Shown here in pieces: positions 1 to 9,839 of a stretch of 28,916 nt of DNA. The stretch comes from Cyclostephanos tholiformis. Taxonomy: Eukaryota; Bacillariophyta; Thalassiosirophyceae; Thalassiosirales; Thalassiosiraceae. Within the stretch, counting starts at the first letter, position 1. Each line of letters opens with the position of its first letter. The DNA is taken from the NCBI GenBank assembly GCA_036939975.1, contig JALLPB010000043.1, positions 1 through 28,916 of the forward strand. The letters are read 5' to 3'. Under the pieces are notes generated by a model. That model was not told where the DNA came from. It worked only from the letters and a program-made list of their open reading frames with translations, and made no database searches. The position numbers and the translations under genes are program-made.

Positions 1-527
1 AATTTGTTGGGCCTATGGGGATTTGCATGAAAAAAGCATTAAAAAACACTCAAAGGTGATTCTAGGGCATATTCGATATTAGCTGCCACAGATATTTTGG
101 GTTTACATCTATTACTAGCAACTAACGGTATGTTTGTAGGCAGACCAAAAAAGTACTTTTTTTGAAAAACATAGTTTTTTTGTTTGTCCGAGATGATTTA
201 TTTATCTTTGTAGGCATATCAAAGCACGTACTTGCATACTTAAGCACTAAGTATCCTCTAAGTATCTATTTTGGATATTTACAAAACCGATGCTGATGGG
301 CAAGAGTTATGGAACAACATATGCAAACACAAACTCATGATGAGCCAGCCATCCTACCCTCTGCAGCTTCGCCCTCTCTCTCCATGGAACCATCCGCCAT
401 GGGCCCAAATTGCGGTGCCGTGGCTCCCTATGAGCCTATTTCAGGTGCCCGGCACATGGGCTTGGGCTCGCTGTGGCAGAATCCCTTGATTGGAGTGCCC
501 CAATGGCACCCAGTAAAAAATTGAGAG

Positions 528-1015
528 ATGGACGGAGCATCGGTCCTGGGTGGCTGCCATTCAAAGAAGAAACACAACAACCAACCAAACAATTGTTTTG
601 GTGGAGGGTGGAACGTTAGAGAGGCGATGCAAAAAGGCAGAATGTGTAGGGGAGGACATTTCCCCATCATTTGGGGGGGTCGAATTGAGCGACGTAAAAA
701 TAAAAACAGAGAGAGCAACGGGGCCTTGATTTTTGATGGCTTCCAGTGGATGGGGTGACACATCAACCAACCAAGAGTCGGAACAATCGACGGAATATAG
801 TCTTGTGAAAGGGATCACAGGGCGTTGATGATGGGGGTGGATGCTGTCGCATCATTTCTACTGTCAAAGTCTTATGCAGCCCCCAATTGATAAATAAACA
901 CAACAACCAACCTAATACATGTGGGAGCGGCGGAGAATGGATAGGACAGGAGGGAAACCAAAGCGCGGGGGGAACGGTATTGGATCATTTCGAGGGCAAT
1001 CAAGTTGGGAGATAA
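528..1015. repeat. Two partial copies of a dispersed repeat
   Basis: The string acacaacaaccaacc occurs at about 570 and 897 and again near 28593, each time 20-50 bases after a GC-richer stretch. The first copy and the 28.5-kb copy share 'ggtgg..gccat' before it. The second copy (to about 1015) and the 28.5-kb copy both end in 'ggatcatttcgagggcaat' or a close variant, then 'gagttggg'/'aagttggg'. This indicates an old dispersed non-coding element. Its boundaries and class are not resolved. Confidence 0.45.
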
Positions 1016-1300
1016 GTGATAATAGAATAAAATAGATGCCTTAACTAAATTATTCTTTTTCTGAGGTGATTTACAGAATTGAATAAAATCCTTCGTAGGC
1101 GCCCTCGAACAGCCCATTGCGGACAGATTCCTGCCGTCATACGAAAATAAGAGCTTTCAAAGTCCGACCTTTGTCAACTCTGTCGGCCATGATCAACCAA
1201 TTTTGAGGGTGGAATATGATGGCGGGAAGAAAGTACTCAAAAAACTATGCAAAATTTCAAGTGTCGGGGTATGCAACTCGAGGCGGCACTAGATTTGGCG

Positions 1301-1353
1301 CGAACGAAAAAACATACCTAAAAAAGTACTTTTTTGGGTATGTTTTTCGCTCG
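1301..1353. repeat. Near-perfect palindrome centred on AAAAAAGTACTTTTTT
   Basis: The arms around the central GTAC are almost exact complements. CGAACGAAAAAACATACC on the left pairs with GGTATGTTTTTCGCTCG on the right, with one mismatch and one extra A. There is no loop, so it could extrude as a cruciform. The same AAAAAAGTACTTTTTT core occurs near 149-165. Both sites have gtaggca or its complement tgcctac nearby, so the two are probably copies of one small element. Confidence 0.6.
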
Positions 1354-1681
1354 AGGTATGTTTTTTTTTTGCCTACAAAGGTTCTCTTATGGTTGAAAAA
1401 GGACACATCTCCTGGTGGTTGTAAAAAGACTGGGATTCCACGTGGTACAATACTCTCTGGATTCCTATTCACATACGTAGGAACATGTAAAAATTAAACA
1501 TGTTCGACAAACTTTTGCCTTGATGGATTTATTGGCACAGCAGACACCATCAAATCATGTCTTCCTCCTTCTTCGTCATTCACATCACTTGTTTCGTTCC
1601 AAAAAGTAGTCGTCTCCCTCTTCCAAGTCGGGGGTTTGGCGTTACTTTCCTGGAGCACAACGAAACAATCAAAATTACTGA

Positions 1682-2785
<1,104 letters not shown>

Positions 2786-3640
2786 ATAGGGCTGAAATCT
2801 TTGAATGACGCTAAATGAAGAAACTGCCATGATGGGATTGTTTCATGTTGAGATGGACACACAGTACTTTAACGACGTATCTGATGAGTAGAAGCTACGA
2901 ATTCTGCGTTTATTATTTTGTTGAGTGTTATAATAATCAAAGTCAGCATAGAGGGGCGATTTTCTCGGTGCTGTTTCTCGCGTTGAAGATCTCGGGGTCC
3001 ATTTTTTTGTTTTGACCATGACAATGGCTGCAGCAACGGCTTGCTCTGCTTGCTAAGCAACATCCAACCAAAAAAAAACCATGTGACCCTACGCCACAAC
3101 AACCACCCTCCTCTTCCTTGCAGCACTCATTTTGATGCCAGGGAATGTGGCAGAGGTAAAAAAACTCTGTTGATGGATCTGCCCCTTTGAGTGTGTTGGG
3201 CACAACAGACAGCGACCAAATCATCAAGCTGCTGGTTTGATGTGGCATTGGGGAAGTGGATGCAACATCCCTGGATGGCTGGAGGTATTTGAGCCTCTCC
3301 AAGGCAGACGGTGCAGTCCTGTGCTATTGTTAGGGTATTTTCATGGGAGAGCATGTTTTTCTACGATACAATACTATAATTCCTATGTTAAAATCCAACA
3401 TATTGCCTAAATAATTTTTTTTGGCTTTAACATAAATTCCTAAATTATTAATAGCCAAAATAAGAGTTGTCCACAGAAAAATTCACCCCCTAAACATGTG
3501 TCTAGTGATTTGGCCATTCCAGCAGGAGCTCTACCAAGCATGATCAACAGCGCAATTGCCTTCCTTTTTGGATGACAGCGATTACCATCAAAACAATGGC
3601 ATGTTGAATTGAATTCAATACGGGCAGCTGATTAGCCAAC
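2786..3640. other. Intergenic, no gene recognised
   Basis: This is the downstream flank of the adenylate kinase gene. Short open frames on the minus strand (about 2870-3350) have no recognisable motif, and their composition matches the surrounding AT-rich DNA. Nothing else is supported. Confidence 0.4.
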
Positions 3641-3645
3641 ATGGG

Positions 3646-4640
3646 TGCACACTTACACTGTTACACCTGTGCAGGTGGGTGTCAAATTTTGGAAAATTGG
3701 GGGCACAGGTGGGACCAGCTAACATCATGGTGTCATGTTTGAGGCTGTAAACCACCTCAATCTAAATCTCAAATCCATTTTAAATGTGTGTATAAAATGT
3801 TTTAGCACCTTCATATGCTGTGGATGGGCATATGGGTGCACCCTTACACTGTTACAGCACCTGTGCAGATGGGTGCCAAATATTGGAAAATTGGGGATAG
3901 AAAAAAGCCCAATAAGTTCATGGTGTCATGATTTATGCTGTAAACCATGTCACTTTACTTTTTTAATCCATATTGGATGTATGTGAAGTGTTTGAGCACC
4001 TTCATATGCTGTGAATGGACATATGGATGCACCCTTACACTATTACACCTATGCAGGTGGGGGGCAACTTTTGAAAAATTGGGGTTAAGTGTGAGCCCAA
4101 ATAATATCATGGTGTCATGTTTGAGGCTGTAAACCACCTCATTCTATACATCAAATCCATATTACTTCATATGTGCTGTGAATTGGCATATGAGTGCACC
4201 CTTACACTGTTACACCTGTGCAGGTGGGTGTCAAATTTTTGAAAATTGGGTATTAAGGCAAGCCAAAATATCATCATGGTGTCAAATTACAGGCTGTGAA
4301 ACACAACACTCAATACCTCAGATTTGTACAAAATGTTTGTGAAATGTTTGAGCACTTTCATATGCTGTGGATGGGTATATGGGTTCACCCTTCCACTGTT
4401 TCAGCACCTGTTCAGGTTGGGGCCATTTTTTTTGAAAATTGGGGATAGAAGAAATTCCAATAAGTTCATGGTGTCATGTTTGACGCTGTAAACCATGTCA
4501 CTTTGCTTCTTTTATCCATATTGGATGTATGTCAATTGTTTGAGCACCTTCATATGCTGTGAATGGATATATGAGTGCAGCCTTACACTATTACACCTAT
4601 GCAGGTGGGTGCCAACTTTTGGAAAATTGGGGTTAACAGC
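3646..4640. repeat. Satellite-like tandem repeat: ~190-bp monomers in an ABCABC arrangement
   Basis: Six monomers begin with (gcac/cagc)cttacact-type sequence at about 3648, 3839, 4029, 4198, 4386 and 4577, spaced about 190, 190, 169, 188 and 191 bp. Each runs through 'gcaggtgggtg', 'gaaaattggg', 'catggtgtcatg', 'gctgtaaacca' and 'catatgctgtg'. Neighbours differ more than every third copy. Monomers 2 and 5 share 'cagcacctg', 'ggggatagaa' and 'aataagttcatggtgtc'. Monomers 3 and 6 share 'ctattacacctatgcagg' and 'ttggggttaa'. Monomers 1 and 4 share 'ctgttacacctgtgcagg' and 'gctgtggatggg'. The true unit is therefore a trimer of about 548-550 bp, present twice, with monomer 3 shortened by about 20 bp. 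The array stops abruptly near 4640. Confidence 0.85.
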
Positions 4641-4809
4641 TTAACTACTAAGTCCATTACGATAGGAACAAAAAAATGGACTTGTACTTTAGATAGGTAT
4701 GTACTGTGTGGCGGGAACTGAAAACGAGTGTGTTTTCATATTCTACATACATAGGAATTGCTTGTGATCCCTCCATTGAATTCATAATAAATTGGCTCGG
4801 ACAGAACAA

Positions 4810-6240
4810 ATCAACGATGAACAAAATGGCCAGCGCTATCAATGTTCTCTTTGGGGACAGCAAATAAATCATTGTCCAAATTGTCCTCAGCATCCTCTCC
4901 ACTCAGCCATCTGCTTTGTCCCCCTTGCCATCTTCATCACACTTGCCACTAAGCACTGAATCAGGGTTGATTGTTGTGTTTTTGTGTTGGCATTTTTCAT
5001 TGTTGCATTTGGCTACTCATTTCCCCCCCTTCTTGTCGCAGGCGCACCTTTGCTGTACGAGTCATTGTTGGCATCGTCGGCATCCTCAATGGCATCGTTG
5101 TGGCTATTGAAGTAGTCAACGAAGTCGTCCCCCTCATCAATGAAATCCTTGTTGGTGAAGTTGTCATCAATCTTCATCCATCCGTTTTTTCCTACGGAAG
5201 ACTTTCACTCGAGCTACTTTGTCGTCCGGATTGCCCAGACACAGCATTGGCAGATGAAAGCATGAGAAGCCTGGCTGCCCCTTGTCCACGTAGAGGAGGA
5301 TGGAATTATAGTGAATGGCATTAGTGCACTCCAAGCTTGTTATCAAGCTCAACTTTGAAATAATACTTGCTCTGCACATTGAGGTATATGGCGGCAATTT
5401 GACCTCGATTGAGGCCGCCATTTACAAATCCCACCCACCAGCTGTTAGGGATATTCAGTTGGAGGCCTACTGATCTCTCTGCCCATTCCGAGTCAATGGA
5501 AATGCATCAGGCTAAGGTGGAAGGCATTGGTGTGCTGCATCGGGATGTGATTTTCTGAAAAAGTCGAATTTTTGCTCACCATTCTTGTCAGGAGAAAATT
5601 TGGCACGCCGTAATTTATGGTACATATCTGGTACTCTGTCTCAAGTTTGGGCTGAACTGGGCTGGTTCCTTTTTCTTCTTATCCATAGAATTCTCTAACA
5701 ATGACTTGATTCTCTTTTCCTCTCTTGGCCTTCCACCTTTCTTTGGACCAGCATATGGTAAGCATAGACTAACTACTATTCACTTGGGGGGTACATTTTG
5801 TCCTAAGATCAATAAGATTGAAGTTGCACTGCATTATAGAGTCCCTAGACAGTTGTTTCCTCCAGTGAATTCTCCCTTGCCACTCTTGATATGAATGTCA
5901 ATATTCGTCTTCCAATGATAAGAGCAGAAGAAATCTGCAGTGAAAGAAGTACCTCATGCATGGCTTTGATTGACCCCATCTGTTGATCTGTTATAACAGT
6001 TACCTTTCTATCAATGATCATAGGGTGACAAGTCATTATAAACTTCCAAAGGAGCTCCATCCATCCTTGTCCTCATTCCCAAATAGGATTCTAAATGAAA
6101 CAGGATGAGCATTGCAATTGGCAGTAATTCCATAACATCAATGCAAGGTGTATTTTTCAAAGCTCATGTGCGACACATCAGCCTGGTAGACTGTTTGTAG
6201 GAGTGGGATAGAATACTTTGCTAGGGGGTCCAGTGGATGA
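4810..6240 (-). pseudogene. Decayed MULE-type (Mutator-like) transposase relic
   Basis: The minus strand holds coding-like blocks in changing frames, broken by stops. From about 6215 downward a block contains QADVSHMSF, a candidate first catalytic Asp. A second reads ILFGNEDKDGW, the GNE-type block before the second Asp in MULE transposases. A third reads KVTVITDQQMGS, matching the second catalytic Asp and its neighbourhood. After a frameshift comes FFCSYHWKTN, like the C..H histidine block. Further on is a basic KKGGRPREEKR, an AT-hook-like GRP segment (about 5730). Then follow a segment with IPNSWWVGF (about 5345-5510), another with GNPDDKVARVKV, and an acidic tail (DEGDDFVDYF, GEDAEDNLDND) running to about 4811. 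At least five frame changes and several stops show it is dead. Family assignment is from motif resemblance only. No terminal inverted repeats were identified. Confidence 0.65.
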
Positions 6241-7330
6241 GTCTCCCGCCAATTTTTAGCATTTTTTTTTGAGCCCGCGAAACTACAAGAAAAAATCCTA
6301 GCGCGCACACCCAGAAAAAACAAGCGGTCAGCGGACTGACGGGAGCACCATTTTCATTGAAGACCTTTATTCCCCCCCCCCTCTTACCTCCCCCTTTGTC
6401 CAACAATATCATTCCCTTTACAAGGGAGTTGGTATTTTTTCTCGACGCTATGGCATAACGCACGTGGGGGGCCATGCCGTAGCGGTGGCGAAATTGGAGT
6501 AAATTTTGCCCCCGCTGCGCTCGTGCATGACCAAAAACACCACGGTACGAAAGTGGTTGGCTTCCTTCATGCCAACCAGACGGTAATAAGACTGGTCCTT
6601 CTCATCGCGGCCACTTCTCTTCTCTGCACCACCCCCCCCCCATCAGCCACATCGCGGCCGGCGGCATGGAAGAGGGTTCGAAGGAGCCGCCGTCGCCAAT
6701 TCATGGTAAAAATATTATAATATTATTTTATTATTTTTCTAGCGTCGCGTTGCTGACCTTCCACTGCTTTAAAAAAACAGCCATGCTCTCAAACACAGGC
6801 GGCGTTGACGCGGGGGGGGGGATCGCGGATCTTGCGCTTGCGGCGGCCGGCGGCACGGAAGAGGGTTCGAAACGACGAGGGCGAGCCGGGGTGGAGCGTG
6901 ATGAGGACAACATTGGCAAAATTTAAAACGACAATCAACTCAACCGACGGCAGCCGGGGGGGGAAGACGCGAAGGGCAGTGGTTGAGGCGAGTGAGGAGG
7001 CGAGGAGCGATGGGAAAGTGGCACGAGAAGGGAGGAGTGTGAGGAGAGCGTGACGTGCGATGATGGGGAGGGGGAGGGGGAGGTCGATCAAGCGCATCCA
7101 ATCGACGAAGCGCATCACGCGATGAGGCAACATGCAATGCCACGCCGCACGCCGCGCACTCGCACCAGCTTTCGAGGCGATTGGGAGAGAGGGGAGGATG
7201 ATGGCAACAGCGCAAGGATGCCATCGCCATCATCTTTAACGTTTAATAGATGATTAAGCCTTTGTTTTATCCAATTCCATTGAATTCCTACGTAGATCAT
7301 ATTGAATTCCTACGTAATTTTTTGTTCGCG
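6241..7330. other. GC-rich island with a 189-bp-spaced direct repeat, no gene recognised
   Basis: Between about 6480 and 7250 the composition shifts to GC-rich with several runs of 8 or more C or G, unlike the AT-rich flanks. From about 6840 to 7110 the plus strand is strongly purine-rich (GGAGG/GGGGA). A 29-bp sequence, gcggccggcggca(t/c)ggaagagggttcgaa, occurs at 6654-6682 and 6843-6871 with one mismatch. Open frames exist on both strands but are low-complexity and resemble nothing I know, so none is called as a gene. Confidence 0.45.
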
Positions 7331-7359
7331 CCATTTTTACAACCCCCCCCCTGCCCATG

Positions 7360-7850
7360 GTGTCCGCCTCTCCGTAGCCCCCTTGACCCACTTCGAGTTG
7401 GAACCACACCCTCATACTTTAGGAGCATCTTCTCTAAGTGCATGGGAACAATTCCTATGCTTTTCATATCTCACCTGGGGGTAGTTTGAGTTTTGCAATA
7501 CATTTAACAACAAGGATGTGTTAATTTGCCAACAAAATGCTAGCTTGTGCTAGTAATACTGTGGTAGTCCCAACGGCACACTTAGAGATGAAAACATGCC
7601 CCCATATTTTATGGGCATCTTCCTCATATATATGTAAGCTAGTCTGATGCTTTTTATGCCCTTTATGCAAAGTAATCAGATGTAATACAAACACGTAAAA
7701 ACACTAGATAAATTGGTTTTTTTGTTAGCGGGGTCCGCCACCTCTGTAACGGCACCGTTGACCCACGTAGTGTCAGAATTTAGTCCCAAAACTTTGCACC
7801 CTTCTTTCAAATATATATAAAAGCAATTTCACATACTTAAAATGATCCAT
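7360..7850. repeat. Degenerate ~190-bp tandem repeat, about three copies
   Basis: Three diverged blocks start near 7366, 7560 and 7745. Each contains a (g/a)tag(t)cc..c..ttgaccca-like start, then an A/T-rich 'agcatctt' or related stretch, then 'tatgcttttcatatct' or 'gatgctttttatgccct'. The spacings are about 194 and 185 bp. The first two copies align clearly by eye; the third is weaker. Confidence 0.4.
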
Positions 7851-8673
7851 GTGCATGTTCTGTGACTTTTGAAAAATGGGCTCTAAAGCGGGGATAAATG
7901 ACAGAAATGCTGACTTTGGGAGGTTCATAGGCAAGGGAGGGTCTTTTTTTCAATGAAACTTTCAGGATGTCATATTGGCATAGTAGAGCAGTTTAAAACA
8001 CTCAGAAGTGGTCTGGGGGGTATTTAAAAAATCACATTTTTTCTTGTGAACCCCCTAGTTCTAAGTAATCCTCTAGCTGCGGAGGACTAATATTAAATAT
8101 ATTCAAGCTTCCAGCCATCCTAACATCAAATGCTACGATGTCAGAACTCTTTGCATTCATTTGTAATATTTTCCTATAAAATAACCCATTTCTATTTCTA
8201 AATTTTTAAACAAATTGTAAGGGCAGACGAGCTTTTGTCTTCCTTATCTGCCACATAGGCAGAGCAACCACACAGGGCAATATAATGTTCAAGTTGGGCA
8301 TTCTTGTCAAAGTATGGATGCATTCAGGGCTGCCCTAATACCATGTGTCGAGGTCTTAATATCACATGCCACAATGTCCGCAATAAGCTTTTTGTATTCA
8401 CTTTTATTCTCATCACACAAGCAGTGATGTCACACCAATATTGCTAGCCTACAAGAGTGTTGATAATGCCACAAACTGGCAGATTGCAACTGCATTGTCT
8501 AAAAAGACAAAATTGGGCTTGTAAAATTCAAAATTAAGGTAGTGGTGTTAACATCACTTCTTGTGGGGTTGACAATACTTGTTCCCAAGATTAGCTGCCA
8601 CTTAGTGTGTCTACTTCCGGTTATGTCATTAGTTCTAATGGAGGAAAACTTCACCAACTGTGGCCTCATTGAA
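7851..8673. other. Intergenic, no gene recognised
   Basis: AT-rich DNA downstream of the proteasome gene. A weak duplication is visible: 'taacatcaaatgctacgatgtc' near 8120 and 'taatatcacatgccacaatgtc' near 8357. No coding motif was found. The 3' UTR of the beta5 transcript would lie at the right-hand end. Confidence 0.4.
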
Positions 8674-9839
8674 TCATCGAATAGACGCCAAGTCCTCAGA
8701 GAATACTTTTCTCCAACCATCCTTCGTTATTAAATATACCCCAATAAAGCCACCTGATCCAGCATCACGAAGTGTTGCATGGCGTATAGCCTTGATCCCG
8801 AGAGAGATTGCCTGCTCTTCTGTCATCTCATGACGATTTTTTTCTGTATCTAGAATCCCCAATGCAAAAGTGCTTCCACTACCAACTGCAAACATATCCC
8901 CCTCAATTCTGACCCCAGTATTATCAACGTAATAAATGCTGAAGCCATCACGGGGATGAAAGCCCATGATCATTGTTCCAATGCTCAAGTTTAAACCACG
9001 GTTTTGGTAAAGTATATTTGAAATTAGCCGCGATGCTCTTGCAACGCTGATGCCTCTGCCTTCGTGAAGCAATTCGTGTAGCTTTGCCTCAGAACGTAAA
9101 AATCGTATCCAAAAGCTGCAATCAGCTGCGCCCCCTGCCATCGTCCCTAAGATGTTTCTGAGTTACATATAAGTCTTGCGATCAAGATAATTCTGTTTGA
9201 TAAGTCGTCACCTTTCTCACCTGCTCACGGGAAGCACCTTTTGGACTGTTTTTGATCCGACAAAGTTCCCAATGCTTGCCCTTGAGTCGACGGCGGCAAC
9301 AATGCCCCCATTGAACACAAATGATATAGTCGTTGTTCCATGTGCGAATTCAATCGGAGGAGTGAAAGGTGGGTCAAAAAAATCATCATGCCCGACTACT
9401 TCGCCTCCTCTTACATAGAAAACTGGTGCCGGAAGCATGGTTGTGTCACCGACTGCGTTGAAAGATCTTTCGAACCCATGAATCCAGGGTGCAGCATTTA
9501 CTTGCAACAAGCAAGTGGTGAGAAATAATGCTGACATGGCAATTACACCAGCCACTCCAATAAATCTTTGACGAGGGGTGCCATTACATGCAATTTGTGC
9601 TGCAAAACGAAATTCACGGCGAGGGAGAACGGGTTTTGTCGGCAATCCACGTGCTATTGCTACAGTTGGAATCGACCATGATTGAAAGGTGGAAAACCCA
9701 CGGGCCGCTCCGGCTTAAAAAAAATGACACGTCGTATGAATCGTAAAAAACTAGAAGCTGCATACAAGAAGACAATAATACACTTGTATCACAACTTACC
9801 GACCGAGTTTTTTTTAGTTCCACTTTTCTGGTGAGACAT
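8674..9839 (-). CDS. 20S proteasome subunit beta type-5 (chymotrypsin-like)
   Basis: This is a threonine peptidase of the 20S proteasome core. The catalytic Thr1 follows Gly in AHG|TTTISF. Asp17 (AVDSRAS), Lys33 (TVQK), LGTMAGGAADC and RDAGSGG are all present, and the mature part is about 199 aa, the usual size. The exons 9713-9221 and 9157-8674 are joined across a 63-bp intron (GTGAGA...CAG), restoring VLPVSRN-ILGTMAGG. The start is uncertain. An ATG at 9839 with context ataaaATG lies inside the last exon of the upstream exonuclease gene; with the 86-bp intron 9799-9714 it gives 338 aa. An ATG at 9537 gives 266 aa and a propeptide of 67 aa, close to known beta5 propeptides. Without an ATG of its own the exon could be the end of an XRN-beta5 fusion. 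The propeptide has a hydrophobic segment (FIGVAGVIAMSALFLTTCLL) unusual for this subunit. The family call is firm; the 5' end is not. Confidence 0.88.

Noticed and set aside
6221..6475. 84-codon minus-strand frame upstream of the transposase relic
   Set aside because: Low-complexity (GGG/homopolymer-derived) and not matching transposase N-terminal sequence; may be chance.
6650..6690. 'gggttcgaa' (twice) resembling a tRNA T-loop
   Set aside because: No cloverleaf can be drawn; the strings belong to a 29-bp direct repeat.
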